Counted from the first letter of the stretch, positions 8,463-17,972 are shown. The stretch is 64,000 bases of DNA from Streptomyces seoulensis (GCA_013364255.1 CP054936.1:4494853-4558852); one strand, 5' to 3'. Numbers and translations: made by a program. Notes: generated by a model from the sequence alone, not told the origin.

Positions 8463-9209
8463 TTGAGCGTTCCGTACGAGACGGCAGCGTACGAGCCACG
8501 CGAGTCCCCGCAGTCCCCGGAGGAGCACCTCGCGCGGCTCCTCGGCCGTGCGCTGAACTCCTTCGAACTGCCCGACGAGACGATACGCCGGCTCGACTGC
8601 GCGCTGGCGTACGACGGCTCGCTGCGTTCGGCGCACCACAGCGCCGGACTGCACCGCGAGACCTACCGGCACACCTGGCTGCTCGCCGACGGTTCGGCGC
8701 TCACCCTGTGGGAGCTGGTGCACAACACCGTGCCCGGCGGCGAGTCGCAGCACGAGGTGTACCTGGACGAGGAGGAGCTGCGCTGCGCCACCGGCCGGCT
8801 GCCGCTCCCGCCGGACGCGCCGGACTTCGAGCTGCCGGTGCCGGTGCGGTTCGCGCCGCTGCCCGAGAAGCGGCCCCGCTACGTCCCGGACGCCTCGGGC
8901 GACCACGCGCGCCGGCTGCTGCGGCGCGCGGAGAACGCGGACCGGCCGGGCGCGGACGTCGTCGCGCTGGTGGCGGAGGCGTGCGGGCACCGGATCACCC
9001 AGGCGTTCGGCCGCCCCTGCCGGCCGGTGCGGGCCGGACTGTGCTTCTCGCTCTACGAGCACGCGTTCCTGCTGAGCGACGGCGCGGAGGTCTCCCTGTG
9101 GGAGGTGGAGCACACGGCGACCCCGGACGGACGCCACATGTGCGAGGTGTACGCGACGGAGGAGGCCGCGCGGGACGCCATGGAGCGGCGGGCGGCGCAG
9201 GTGTCGTGA
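8463..9209 (+). CDS. DUF6227-like conserved Streptomyces protein
   Basis: A 248-residue soluble protein starting at TTG 8463 behind GGGAGAAA. It contains two similar halves. Each has a pattern like (H/L)xxFLLSDGxxxSLWExEH: HTWLLADGSALTLWELVHNT near residue 75 and HAFLLSDGAEVSLWEVEHTA near residue 210. This suggests an internal duplication of a ~110-residue domain. I recognise it as a family restricted to Streptomyces and relatives (DUF6227, from memory). No catalytic motif is evident. It has no obvious operon partner. Confidence 0.8.
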   Translation: MSVPYETAAYEPRESPQSPEEHLARLLGRALNSFELPDETIRRLDCALAYDGSLRSAHHSAGLHRETYRHTWLLADGSALTLWELVHNTVPGGESQHEVYLDEEELRCATGRLPLPPDAPDFELPVPVRFAPLPEKRPRYVPDASGDHARRLLRRAENADRPGADVVALVAEACGHRITQAFGRPCRPVRAGLCFSLYEHAFLLSDGAEVSLWEVEHTATPDGRHMCEVYATEEAARDAMERRAAQVS

Positions 9210-9254
9210 CGACGGCCGCGCCGCGGGCCGGGGAGTCCGGCGGGCGGGGCCGGG

Positions 9255-9515
9255 TCAGCCGTCGCTGAGCCGGCGCATCAGGCCCGCGAAGGCGGCCCGC
9301 TCCGCCGCCGAGAGTTCGACGTACTCGCGGTGGGGGCCGGAGGTGCGCTGCGGCGGGAGGGCCGGCAGGCTCGGCAGGCCCGGCACGGGGGTCCGGCGGC
9401 GGATCTCGAACCGGAGGCCGTAGCGGTAGCCGGCGAGAACGAGGGCGCAGGCGATGATCAGCACGGCGGGCAGGGCCACGCCGCACAGGATCAGCATCGA
9501 GACGTGCTCAGGCAT
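9255..9515 (-). CDS. Small single-pass membrane protein
   Basis: An 86-residue protein. One membrane helix (MLILCGVALPAVLIIACALVL) at residues ~7-27 is followed by a basic stretch, a proline-rich linker and a short C-terminal helix (LSAAERAAFAGLMRRLSDG). The topology suggests N-terminus out and C-terminus in. Codon bias supports it as a real gene. Function unknown. Confidence 0.7.
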   Translation of the reverse strand: MPEHVSMLILCGVALPAVLIIACALVLAGYRYGLRFEIRRRTPVPGLPSLPALPPQRTSGPHREYVELSAAERAAFAGLMRRLSDG

Positions 9516-9643
9516 GCGTCAAGTGAACACCACGGTCCGGGACATCGGCCCCGGACCGTGATGTATCTCGCAGGTGACGTGAACTACTCACAGTACCCCA
9601 AACCGACAGGGCGGCGGGTGCCGCGGGTGACGTGGGTGGGCCG

Positions 9644-11761
9644 TCAGGCGGCCACCGGCTGTTCGCGGCCGGCGCGCGCGGACCGCGCCTCCTCGCCGTC
9701 CCCCTGCCCGCCGCCCGCGCCCGGGGTTCCGCGCAGCGTCTTGAGGGTGACCACCAGCGCCGTCGACGCGCACACGCCGGCCGCGACGGCGATCAGGTAG
9801 AGGAACGGGTTGCCGATCAGCGGGACCACGAAGACGCCGCCGTGCGGGGCGCGCAGGGTGGCGCCGAAGGCCATCGAGAGGGCGCCGGTGAGCGCGCCGC
9901 CCGCCATCGCCGACGGGATCACGCGCAGCGGGTCGGCCGCGGCGAACGGGATCGCGCCCTCGGAGATGAAGGAGGCGCCCAGGACCCAGGCGGCCTTGCC
10001 GTTCTCCCGCTCGGTCTCGTCGAACAGGCGGCCGCGCACGGTGGTGGCCAGGGCCATCGACAGCGGCGGCACCATGCCCGCCGCCATCACCGCGGCCATG
10101 ATCTTCATCGCCGAGTCGCTCGGGTCGGCGACCGCGATCCCGGCGGTGGCGAAGGTGTAGGCGACCTTGTTGACCGGGCCGCCGAGGTCGAAGCACATCA
10201 TCAGGCCGAGCAGCCCGCCGAGCAGGACGGCGTTGGCGCCGCTCAGGCCGGTCAGCCAGTCGGTCATGCCCTGCTGCGCGGTGGCGATGGGCTTGCCGAT
10301 GACCACGAACATCAGGAATCCGACGACCGCCGAGGAGATCAGCGGGATGACCACCACCGGCATGATGCCGCGCAGCGCCCGCGGGACGCGCACCCGCTGG
10401 ATCGCGGTCACCACCGCGCCGGAGAGCAGCCCGGCCGCCAGGCCGCCGAGGAAACCGGCGTTGACGGTCAGCGCGATCGAGCCGCCGACGAAGCCGGGGA
10501 CCAGGCCGGGGCGGTCGGCCATGCCGTAGGCGATGTAGCCGGCCAGGACCGGGACGAGGAAGGCGAAGGCCACTTGGCCGATCTGGAACATCAGCGCGGC
10601 CCAGCTGTCGCTCTGGGTCCAGAGGAAGTGGTCCATGACCGAGGGCGCCTTGTTGACCTCGTACCCGCCCAGGGCGAAGCCCAGCGCGATCAGCAGGCCG
10701 CCCGCCGCGACGAACGGGACCATGTAACTGACGCCCGACATGAGCCACTTGCGCAGCTTGGTGCCGTAGCCCTCGCCGGGCTCGCCCGCGCGGTCGACGG
10801 GGGTGGCGGCGGAGCCGGCGGGTGCGGTCGTCTCGCCTCGGGCTGCCTTCCGGCGGACCTCGGCGATCAGTTCGGCGGGCCGGTTGACGCCGGCCTTCAC
10901 GCCGACGTCGACGGTGGGCTTCCCGGCGAAGCGGTGCTTGTCCCGGACGGGGACGTCGTGGGCGAGGATCACGCCGTCGGCCGCGGCGATCACCGCCGGG
11001 TCGAGGCGGGTGAAGCCGGCCGAGCCCTGTGTCTCCACGACGAGTTCGACGCCCGTCTCCCGGCCGGCGTTCGCCAGCGACTCGGCCGCCATGTAGGTGT
11101 GCGCGATGCCGGTGGGGCAGGAGGTGACGGCGACGATCCGGAAGGGCGCCTCGGTCTCCGGCGGGGACGCGGGCGCTTGCGCGGACTCGGGGGGCGTCTC
11201 CCGCGCCGAGTCCTGAGCCGTCTCAGGCGCGGGCGCAGGGGTGGGCGCAGGCGCGGGCGCAGGGGTGGGCGCTTGCGCGGGGTTCGCGGGCGTCTCCGGC
11301 GCGGCGGCCTCCGTGGGAGGGGTGTCTCCGCGGATCAGCGCGGCGACGGTCGTCGCGTCGGTCGCCGCCCGCAGCGCGGCGGTGAACTCGGCGTTCATCA
11401 GCTTGCGGGCCAGCGCGGACAGGAGGGTCAGGTGGGCGTCGTCGGCGCCCGCCGGTGCGGCGATCAGGAAGACGAGGTCGGCGGGGCCGTCCGCGGCGCC
11501 GAAGTCGATCCCGGCGGCGCTGCGCCCGAAGGCGAGCGTCGGCTCGGTGACGTGCGCGCTGCGGCAGTGCGGGATGCCGATGCCGCCGTCGAGGCCGGTC
11601 GGCATCCGCGCCTCGCGGGCGGCCACGTCGGCGAGGAAGCCCTCCACGTCGGTCACCCGGCCGCGGGCCGCCATCCGCTCGGCGAGGGCGCGCGCCGCCG
11701 CCTCCTTGGTGTCGGCGGACAGGTCGAGGTCGACCAGGTCCGCGCCGATCATCTCGCTCAT
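9644..11761 (-). CDS. fruA: Fructose-specific PTS permease, fused IIA-IIB-IIC
   Basis: A 705-residue membrane protein that imports fructose and phosphorylates it to fructose 1-phosphate. Domain order: EIIA-Fru (residues ~1-145; phosphoacceptor His65 in GIGIPHC), a proline/alanine-rich linker (~150-205), EIIB-Fru (~208-305; phosphocysteine Cys215 in VTSCPTGIAHT), and EIIC (~330-690) with many membrane helices and the GGAL/GCxLI-type repeats of the channel. It is the last gene of fruR-fruK-fruA, 118 bases after fruK. Expression is probably controlled by FruR. Confidence 0.95.
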   Translation of the reverse strand: MSEMIGADLVDLDLSADTKEAAARALAERMAARGRVTDVEGFLADVAAREARMPTGLDGGIGIPHCRSAHVTEPTLAFGRSAAGIDFGAADGPADLVFLIAAPAGADDAHLTLLSALARKLMNAEFTAALRAATDATTVAALIRGDTPPTEAAAPETPANPAQAPTPAPAPAPTPAPAPETAQDSARETPPESAQAPASPPETEAPFRIVAVTSCPTGIAHTYMAAESLANAGRETGVELVVETQGSAGFTRLDPAVIAAADGVILAHDVPVRDKHRFAGKPTVDVGVKAGVNRPAELIAEVRRKAARGETTAPAGSAATPVDRAGEPGEGYGTKLRKWLMSGVSYMVPFVAAGGLLIALGFALGGYEVNKAPSVMDHFLWTQSDSWAALMFQIGQVAFAFLVPVLAGYIAYGMADRPGLVPGFVGGSIALTVNAGFLGGLAAGLLSGAVVTAIQRVRVPRALRGIMPVVVIPLISSAVVGFLMFVVIGKPIATAQQGMTDWLTGLSGANAVLLGGLLGLMMCFDLGGPVNKVAYTFATAGIAVADPSDSAMKIMAAVMAAGMVPPLSMALATTVRGRLFDETERENGKAAWVLGASFISEGAIPFAAADPLRVIPSAMAGGALTGALSMAFGATLRAPHGGVFVVPLIGNPFLYLIAVAAGVCASTALVVTLKTLRGTPGAGGGQGDGEEARSARAGREQPVAA

Positions 11762-11879
11762 CGCGGGCTCCTTCGCTCGCGTATCGCCCGACCGGCGGGG
11801 ACGGCCGGGGCGGGGGTGGGGACGGGGGTGCCGTGGGGGGCGGCGGGTGCTGAGAACAGGGCCGGGACCGGAGGCGGGG

Positions 11880-12827
11880 TCATGGCGCGGGTTCCGTCAG
11901 GGGGCGGTCCAGGGGGACGTCGGACGTCACCGTGACGGTCGCCGGGGACAGGTCGGGCGGGGTGGGCATCAGGCTGCCGGGCAGCTGGACGGCGGCCGCG
12001 CCGTGGGCGACGGCCGAGGCCAGGGCATCGGGACCGGCGCCGCCCGCGATCAGGAAGCCGGCCAGCGAGGCGTCGCCCGCGCCGACGTTGCTGCGGACCG
12101 CGGCCACCGGTGCGCCGCCGTACCAGAGGCCCGCGCCGTCCACGAGCAGCTGGCCGTCCGCGCCCAGGCTCGCCAGCACCGCGCCCGCGCCGAGCGCGCG
12201 CAGTTCCTCGGCCGCCTTCACCGCGTCGCCCACCGTCGCCAGGGGGCGGCCGACGGCCTCGGCGAGTTCCTCGGCGTTCGGCTTGACCACGTCCGGGCGC
12301 TCGCGCAGCGCGGCCAGGAGCGCGGGCCCGGAGGTGTCCAGCGCGATGCGCGCCCCGGCGGCGTGCGCGCGGGCGACCAGGTCGGCGTACCAGGAGGGGG
12401 CGAGTCCGCGCGGGAGGCTGCCGCAGCAGGCGATCCAGTCGGCGTCGCGCGCCCGCTCCCGCACGGTCCGCAGGAGCAGTTCGCGTTCCCCGGGCGCGAG
12501 CCGCGGGCCGGGGGCGTTGATCTTCGTCAGGACGCCGTCCGCCTCGGCGAGGGCGATGTTGGAGCGCGTGGTCCCGGCGACCGGGACCGCGGCGACCTCG
12601 ATGCCCTGCGCGGCGAGGAGTTCGGCGACCAGGGCGCCCGGCGCCCCGCCCAGGGGCAGTACGGCGACGGTGCGGCGGCCGGCGGCGGCGACGGCGCGCG
12701 AGACGTTCACGCCCTTGCCGCCCGGGTCCATGCGCTCGCCCGTGGCCCGCACGACCTCGCCGCGGTCCAGCGCGGGGACCTCGTAGGTGCGGTCCAGGGA
12801 CGGGTTGGGCGTGACGGTGACGATCAC
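11880..12827 (-). CDS. fruK: 1-phosphofructokinase
   Basis: A 315-residue PfkB-family sugar kinase. The N-terminus MIVTVTPNPSLDRTYEV and the GGKGVNVSRAVA signature near residue 38 mark the FruK/LacC branch. The C-terminal ATP-binding and catalytic motif NVGAGDASLAGFLIAG contains the conserved GAGD aspartate. It converts fructose 1-phosphate, the product of FruA, to fructose 1,6-bisphosphate for glycolysis. Its GTG start overlaps the fruR stop by four bases (GTGA), so translation is coupled. Confidence 0.95.
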   Translation of the reverse strand: MIVTVTPNPSLDRTYEVPALDRGEVVRATGERMDPGGKGVNVSRAVAAAGRRTVAVLPLGGAPGALVAELLAAQGIEVAAVPVAGTTRSNIALAEADGVLTKINAPGPRLAPGERELLLRTVRERARDADWIACCGSLPRGLAPSWYADLVARAHAAGARIALDTSGPALLAALRERPDVVKPNAEELAEAVGRPLATVGDAVKAAEELRALGAGAVLASLGADGQLLVDGAGLWYGGAPVAAVRSNVGAGDASLAGFLIAGGAGPDALASAVAHGAAAVQLPGSLMPTPPDLSPATVTVTSDVPLDRPLTEPAP

Positions 12828-13585
12828 GCGCGGAGCACCTCCGTGCCGGCCCGCTCGATGGCGGCGGCGTCCTCGGGGCTCAGTCCGCTGTCGGTGACGA
12901 GCAGGTCCACGTCGCCCAGGTCGCCGAAGCGGGCGAAGTGCTCCTGGCCGTGCTTGGCGGAGTCGGCGAGCAGCACCACCCGGCGGGCGGCGGCGATCGC
13001 GGCCCGCTTCACGGCGGCCTCGGCGAGGTCGGGCGTGGTCAGACCGTGCGCGGCGGAGAAGCCGTTGGCGGCGACGAACAGCACGTCGGCGCGGATCTCG
13101 CCGTACGCCCGCAGCGCCCAGGCGTCCACGGCGGCCCGCGTACGGTGCCGTACGCGCCCGCCGACCAGGTGCAGCTGGAGGCCGGGGTGGTCGGCGAGGC
13201 GGGCGGCGATGGGCAACGAGTGCGTGACCACGGTCAGCTCGCTCTCCAGCGGGAGGGCGGCGGCCAGCCGGGCCACGGTGGTGCCGGCGTCCAGGATCAG
13301 CGTGCCGTCGGCGGGCAGTTCGGCGAGGGCCGCCCTGGCGATGCGGTCCTTCTCGTCGGCCGCCGTGGACTCGCGCTCGGTGAGGTCCGGTTCGAAGTCG
13401 AGGCGGCCGGCCGGGATGGCCCCGCCGTGCACCCGGCGCAGCAGCCCGGCCCGGTCCAGGGTCTTCAGGTCGCGGCGGATCGTCTCCGCCGTCACCTGGA
13501 ACTCCTCGGCGAGCGACACCACGTCCACCCGGCCCCCGTCACGGGCGAGCCGGAGGATCTCCTGCTGCCGCTCCGCCGCGTACAT
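12824..13585 (-). CDS. fruR: DeoR-family repressor of fructose utilisation
   Basis: A 253-residue regulator; ATG 13585 is chosen because the DeoR helix-turn-helix (YAAERQQEILRLARDGGRVD, then VTAETIRRDLKTLDRAGLL) begins right there. The C-terminal DeoRC sensor domain has the usual DGTLILDAGTT effector-binding segment near residue 95. In S. coelicolor the homologous FruR controls fruRKA, with fructose 1-phosphate as expected signal. It heads the operon and presumably regulates its own promoter. Confidence 0.93.
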   Translation of the reverse strand: MYAAERQQEILRLARDGGRVDVVSLAEEFQVTAETIRRDLKTLDRAGLLRRVHGGAIPAGRLDFEPDLTERESTAADEKDRIARAALAELPADGTLILDAGTTVARLAAALPLESELTVVTHSLPIAARLADHPGLQLHLVGGRVRHRTRAAVDAWALRAYGEIRADVLFVAANGFSAAHGLTTPDLAEAAVKRAAIAAARRVVLLADSAKHGQEHFARFGDLGDVDLLVTDSGLSPEDAAAIERAGTEVLRA

Positions 13586-13631
13586 GTCCGACTGCCTCCG
13601 ACCGATGCCCGAATCTGTGAGTACCGGGGGG

Positions 13632-13660
13632 AGGCTACGCCCGGCCGACCGGAAAGTAAA
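13632..13660 (-). promoter_or_regulatory. Putative promoter of fruRKA
   Basis: On the minus strand TTTACT (13655-13660) and TAGCCT (13632-13637) are 17 bases apart, a fair match to the vegetative -35/-10 consensus, ~45 bases before the fruR start. The AT-rich patch around 13651-13662 stands out in this GC-rich DNA and may overlap the FruR operator. Confidence 0.45.
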
Positions 13661-13752
13661 CAGATCCGGGCGCGATACGGGCATGAACGGGCATGCCCTT
13701 CCGATGGGTACTGACCGGGACACCGCCCCGGAGGCCGCCCGGGCACGGCGAA

Positions 13753-13784
13753 GGGCCCGGCGCCGCCCTCGCGGCACCGGGCCC
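13753..13784 (-). terminator. Terminator hairpin downstream of the MFS gene
   Basis: GGGCCCGG at 13753-13760 pairs with CCGGGCCC at 13777-13784. After one mismatch GCCG pairs with CGGC, with a 6-base loop. It lies ~50 bases past the stop of the minus-strand MFS gene, without a T-run. Confidence 0.6.
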
Positions 13785-13833
13785 CGCGCCCGAACTCACC
13801 TCACCGTCGCACTCACCTCACCGTCGCCCCCGT

Positions 13834-15384
13834 TCAGCCGACCAGCGCGCGCTCCCGCCCCCGCTCGCCGTCCGCCGCGGCCGCCTCCGCCGCCGTGTCC
13901 GCCTCCTCGCCGGAGCCCGCGCCCTCCACGTGCTGGGCCGGCCGCTTCGGCAGCGCGGACATCAGCAGGAAGATGACGCCCAGCACCGCCGCCACCCACA
14001 CCAGCGCGTGCTGGAAGGCGTGCACGAAGGCCGGGCCCACCTGGGCCGGGGTGAGCCGGTCGCCGATGACGCCGAAGAACACCACCGACACCAGCCCGAG
14101 CCCCAGCGCGTTGCCCATCTGCTGGACGGTGTTGATCAGGCCGGAGGCGGAACCGGCGTGCTCGCGCGGCACCTCCGAGAGCACCGCGTCCGTCAGCGGG
14201 GCCACGATCAGGCCCATGCCCGCGCCCATCACCACCAGCGGCAGCGCCATTTGCCAGGGCGTGATGTCCAGACCGTAGCGGTGGGACTCGCCGATGTAGA
14301 GCAGGACGCCGGCCGCCATCAGCAGCGCGCCCGTCTGGAGCACCTTGCGGCCGAAGCGCGGGACCAGCTTCTGCACCGACAGGCCGGCCGCGGTGGACAC
14401 CGCGAGCGAGAACGGCACGCCCGTCAGCCCCGCCTTCAGCGGGCTCCAGCCCAGCCCGGTCTGCATGTACAGCGTCCAGACCAGGAAGAACACCCCGAGC
14501 GCGACGCCGAACACGGTCTGCACGGCGATGCCGGCCGCGAAGCTCTTGACCCGGAACAGCGACAGCTCGACCAGCGGGGACCCGTCCCGCGCCGCCTTGC
14601 GCCGCTCGTACGCCACCAGCGCGGCGAAGACCGCGAACGCGCCCGCCATCGACACGTACCCCCACACCGGCCAGCCCAGCTCGCGGCCCCGGGTCAGCGG
14701 GTAGAGCAGCATCAGCAGGCCCAGCGTCACCAGGGCGACGCCCACCAGGTCCAGCTTCATGGCGCGCGGCGCGCGGGACTCCGTGATGAACCGGCCGCCG
14801 AGCAGGAAGGCGACGACGCCGACCGGCAGGTTGATCAGGAAGATGGGCCGCCATTCGAGGCCGAACAGGTTCCACTGGGTCAGCAGCGCGCCCAGCAGCG
14901 GCCCGGAGACCGCGCCCAGGCCGACGATCGCGCCGAACAGGCCGAAGACCTTGCCGCGTTCGCGCGCCGGGAAGGTGGCGTGCACGATCGACAGCACCTG
15001 CGGGACCATCAGCGCGGCCATGCCGCCCTGGAGGATACGCGAGGCCACCAGCATCTCCGGGCCCGCGGCGAAGCCGCACAGCGCGGAGGCGAGGGTGAAG
15101 CCCGCGACGCCGACGAGGAAGAGCCGCTTGCGGCCGTGGATGTCGCCGAGCCGGCCGCCGGTGATCAGTCCGGCCGCGAAGGCGAGGGCGTAACCGGCGG
15201 TGATCCACTGGATCTGGCTGAAGGACGCGCCGGCGTCCTGCTGGATGGACGGGATCGCGATGTTGACGATCGTGACGTCCACGAGGTCCATGAAGGCCGC
15301 GGTCATCACGATCGCCAGCGCGAACCAGCGGCGGCGGTCGCCCGCCGGCGCCGGGCTGCTGACAGGGGTTTCGCTGGAGGTCAT
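13834..15384 (-). CDS. DHA2-family (EmrB/QacA) MFS transporter
   Basis: A 516-residue transporter with about 14 membrane helices. ATG 15384 gives the short hydrophilic N-terminus before RRRWFALAIVMTAAFMDLVD. The DHA2 signatures are the motif-D1-like LVDVTIVNIAIPSIQQD, the loop GGRLGDIHGRKRLFL and the antiporter motif C region GLGAVSGPLLGALL. It is a proton-driven multidrug exporter by family. The C-terminal ~45 residues are charged and cytoplasmic. It diverges from the WYL-domain regulator at 15447 with only 62 bases between starts, so that regulator probably controls it. Confidence 0.9.
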   Translation of the reverse strand: MTSSETPVSSPAPAGDRRRWFALAIVMTAAFMDLVDVTIVNIAIPSIQQDAGASFSQIQWITAGYALAFAAGLITGGRLGDIHGRKRLFLVGVAGFTLASALCGFAAGPEMLVASRILQGGMAALMVPQVLSIVHATFPARERGKVFGLFGAIVGLGAVSGPLLGALLTQWNLFGLEWRPIFLINLPVGVVAFLLGGRFITESRAPRAMKLDLVGVALVTLGLLMLLYPLTRGRELGWPVWGYVSMAGAFAVFAALVAYERRKAARDGSPLVELSLFRVKSFAAGIAVQTVFGVALGVFFLVWTLYMQTGLGWSPLKAGLTGVPFSLAVSTAAGLSVQKLVPRFGRKVLQTGALLMAAGVLLYIGESHRYGLDITPWQMALPLVVMGAGMGLIVAPLTDAVLSEVPREHAGSASGLINTVQQMGNALGLGLVSVVFFGVIGDRLTPAQVGPAFVHAFQHALVWVAAVLGVIFLLMSALPKRPAQHVEGAGSGEEADTAAEAAAADGERGRERALVG

Positions 15385-15446
15385 ACAGGCACGGTAGGAG
15401 ACCAGTAGGTCAGATCGTGTCCTAGATGTGCGGCATCCTCGGACCC

Positions 15447-16469
15447 ATGACGACGGACACCCCGGCCCGGCTCCTCCAGCTGCTGTCCCTGCTCCAGACA
15501 CCCCGCGAGTGGCCCGGCGGCGAGCTGGCCGAACGGCTCGGGGTGTCCCGGCGCACCGTGCGGCGGGACGTGGACCGGCTGCGCGAGCTGGGCTACCCGG
15601 TGCAGGCGACCATGGGCGCCGACGGCGGCTACCGGCTGGTCGCGGGCAAGGCGATGCCGCCGCTCGTCCTGGACGACGAGGAGGCGGTGGCGATCGCGGT
15701 CGGGCTGCGGGCGGGCGCCGGGCACGCGATCGAGGGCGTGGACGAGGCGTCGGTGCGGGCGCTGGCCAAGCTGGAGCAGGTCCTGCCGGCCCGGCTGCGC
15801 CACCGCGTCACCACACTCCAGGCCGCCACCACCCCGCTGACCAGCGGCGACGGCGCGAGCGTCGCCCCCGAGACGCTGACCGTGATGGCGTCCGCGGTGG
15901 CCGGACGGGAGCGGCTGCGGTTCGCCTACCGGGCCGGGGACGGCGCCGGGACGCGGCGGACGACGGAGCCGTACCGGCTGGTGTCGACCGGGCGGCGCTG
16001 GTACCTGGTCGCCTACGACCTGGACCGGGCGGACTGGCGGACGTTCCGCGTCGACCGGGTGAGCGAGCCGTTCGCGACCGGGGCCCGGTTCGCACCGCGG
16101 GAACTGCCGACGGGCAGCGCGGCGGAGTACCTGCGGCGGTCGGTGTACCAGCGGCACCAGGAGACGTACCGGGTCGGCGTGACGTTCGCCGCGCCGGCCG
16201 AGGTGGTCGCGGCGCGGCTGCCCGCCTGGTTCGGCACGCCCGAGCCGCTGGCCGACGGCCGCTGCCGGCTGCGGGCCTCGCTCGGCGACCAGTTGGAGTG
16301 GGTCGCGACGCGGCTGGCACTGCTCGGCTGCGACTTCACCGTGCACGAACCGGCCGAACTGGTGCGGTGCGTACGGGAACTGGGGGCGCGGCTGAGCCGG
16401 GCCGGCGCCGCCGGCTCCCCGTCCGACGCCGGCGTCGGGGCCGAGCGGCCCGCGCGACCTGGGGATTAG
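15447..16469 (+). CDS. WYL-domain transcriptional regulator (YafY type)
   Basis: A 340-residue regulator from ATG 15447. The N-terminal winged helix-turn-helix (LLQLLSLLQTPREWPGGELA, then VSRRTVRRDVDRLRELGYPV) occupies residues ~7-60. A WYL sensor domain spans ~140-215, with the pattern RRTTEPYRLVSTGRRWYLVA, and a WCX-type C-terminal extension follows. WYL domains bind nucleotide or oligonucleotide-like ligands in studied cases. It is divergently arranged with the DHA2 pump, suggesting control of that exporter. The 62-base spacer contains the dyad GACC-AGTA-GGTC, a candidate operator. Confidence 0.9.
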   Translation: MTTDTPARLLQLLSLLQTPREWPGGELAERLGVSRRTVRRDVDRLRELGYPVQATMGADGGYRLVAGKAMPPLVLDDEEAVAIAVGLRAGAGHAIEGVDEASVRALAKLEQVLPARLRHRVTTLQAATTPLTSGDGASVAPETLTVMASAVAGRERLRFAYRAGDGAGTRRTTEPYRLVSTGRRWYLVAYDLDRADWRTFRVDRVSEPFATGARFAPRELPTGSAAEYLRRSVYQRHQETYRVGVTFAAPAEVVAARLPAWFGTPEPLADGRCRLRASLGDQLEWVATRLALLGCDFTVHEPAELVRCVRELGARLSRAGAAGSPSDAGVGAERPARPGD

Positions 16470-16509
16470 CGATGCGTAGTTCCGCTGTGGCAGAGTGCTA
16501 CGCGCGGGC

Positions 16510-16534
16510 CACCCCGGGGTTCAGGTCCGGGGTG
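16510..16534 (+). terminator. Terminator hairpin after the WYL regulator
   Basis: CACCCCGG at 16510-16517 pairs with CCGGGGTG at 16527-16534, 9-base loop, ~40 bases past the stop codon. Confidence 0.55.
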
Positions 16535-16937
16535 TCCCGCTCTTTCGACACGCGCGGACGCGGATGTGGGGCCGGGCCTCGGCACCCGGGGGGTGGGGCG
16601 CCGAAGCCCGGCTCTGGGAAGGTCCCGGCGCCGGGGGGGAGTGCGTCGGGACGTGGCTCGCTTCGTCGGGCCGCCGTCGTCGAGAAGTCGCCGCGGCCGT
16701 CAAGTCGCCGTCGGCCGTCTCGTCGTCGCCGGCCGTCTCTTCAGTTCGTCGGGTTCGTCGGTTCGTCGTCAGGGTGCGTGCGCGTTCCGTTCCGTACGTA
16801 CGGCCATACGTACGGGGCGGGCGGAGCGTTCACGACCCGCCGTAGGGGTTGTTCCCGGAGCGCCGCCTCTCAAGCGGCGGTACACGGCCATGTTCGCGCG
16901 GTCTTCGGCCACCGGCGCACGCCGTACCGGCCCGGCG

Positions 16938-16955
16938 GGGGCGCCGACGCGCCCC
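16938..16955 (-). terminator. Terminator hairpin after hrdD
   Basis: GGGGCGC and GCGCCCC (16938-16944 and 16949-16955) form a 7-bp stem with a CGAC tetraloop 18 bases past the hrdD stop. Confidence 0.5.
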
Positions 16956-16973
16956 TGAGCCGCCCTCGCGGGG

Positions 16974-17972
16974 TCACGCCGCCGCGTCGAAGCCGGTGTC
17001 GCGGGCCAGCTTCTTCAGCTCCAGCAGCGCGTGCTTCTCGATCTGCCGGATGCGCTCGCGGGTCAGGCCGTGCTCCTTGCCGACCTCGGTCAGCGTGCGC
17101 TCGCGGCCGTCGTCGATGCCGTAGCGCATCTTGATGATGGACGCCGTGCGCTGGTCGAGGCGGCCGATCAGGTCGTCCAGTTCCTCGCTGCGCAGCAGGG
17201 TCAGCACCGACTGCTCGGGCGACACCGCGGAGGTGTCCTCCAGCAGGTCGCCGAACTGGGTCTCGCCCTCGTCGTCCACCGACATGTTCAGCGAGACCGG
17301 GTCGCGGGCCCAGTCCAGGACGTCCGCGACGCGCTCTGGCGTGGAGCCCAGCTCCGCGGCGATCTCCGCGGGCTCGGGGTCGCGGCCGTTCTCCCGGTTG
17401 AACTCGCGCTGGACGCGGCGGATGCGGCCCAGCTCCTCCACCAGGTGGACGGGCAGCCGGATCGTGCGGGACTGGTCCGCTATCGAGCGGGTGATGGCCT
17501 GGCGGATCCACCAGGTGGCGTACGTCGAGAACTTGAAGCCCTTGCGGTAGTCGAACTTCTCCACCGCGCGCACCAGGCCGGCGTTGCCTTCCTGGATCAG
17601 GTCCAGCAGCGGCAGGCCGCTGCGCGGGTAGCGGCGGGCCACCGCGACGACCAGCCGCAGATTGGAGCGGATGAAGACGTCCTTGGCCCGCTCGCCCGCG
17701 TCGACCAGCGCCCGCAACTCCTCGGGCGTGGCCTCGGCCTTCGGCTCCTCGTACCCGTCGAGGATCTGCCGCGCGAACACACCCGCCTCGATGACCTGGG
17801 ACAGCTCGACCTCCTTGGCGGCGTCGAGCAGCGGTGTGCGCGCTATCTCGTCGAGGTACATGCCGACCAGGTCGCGATCGGCGATCTCGCCGCCATGGGC
17901 GCGAACACTGCTTGCCGCGTCGGCCGTCTCGCCGGTGGCGGACTTACGACGGGCGACGGCACGGGTTGCCAT
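16974..17972 (-). CDS. hrdD: RNA polymerase principal-like sigma factor HrdD
   Basis: A 332-residue group 2 sigma-70 factor. Region 1.2 (DLVGMYLDEIARTPLL) is near residue 35, region 2 with FKFSTYATWWIRQAI near 145-160, region 3 at ~185-250, and region 4.2 LTRERIRQIEKHAL near 305. It lacks the long N-terminal extension of HrdB. Length and sequence agree closely with S. coelicolor HrdD as I recall it (MATRAVARR start, same C-terminal FDAAA/FEAAA end). It is non-essential in S. coelicolor and stress-responsive. The perfect SigR-type promoter upstream fits control by the disulfide-stress sigma factor. Confidence 0.97.
   Translation of the reverse strand: MATRAVARRKSATGETADAASSVRAHGGEIADRDLVGMYLDEIARTPLLDAAKEVELSQVIEAGVFARQILDGYEEPKAEATPEELRALVDAGERAKDVFIRSNLRLVVAVARRYPRSGLPLLDLIQEGNAGLVRAVEKFDYRKGFKFSTYATWWIRQAITRSIADQSRTIRLPVHLVEELGRIRRVQREFNRENGRDPEPAEIAAELGSTPERVADVLDWARDPVSLNMSVDDEGETQFGDLLEDTSAVSPEQSVLTLLRSEELDDLIGRLDQRTASIIKMRYGIDDGRERTLTEVGKEHGLTRERIRQIEKHALLELKKLARDTGFDAAA

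Larger units (their letters stand above)
16470..16973. other. Intergenic region with terminators and a dyad
   Basis: No gene is supported. It holds a terminator for each flanking gene (listed separately) and a perfect dyad at 16792-16815 (CCGTACGTA, 6-base loop, TACGTACGG). A low-complexity stretch at ~16670-16770 is built from GTCG/CGTC runs. The DNA is skewed and repetitive but shows no coding periodicity. Confidence 0.5.

Noticed and set aside
9632..11935. 767-codon plus-strand open frame opposite fruA
   Set aside because: fruA on the minus strand has complete EIIA, EIIB and EIIC domains. The plus frame is low-complexity antisense.
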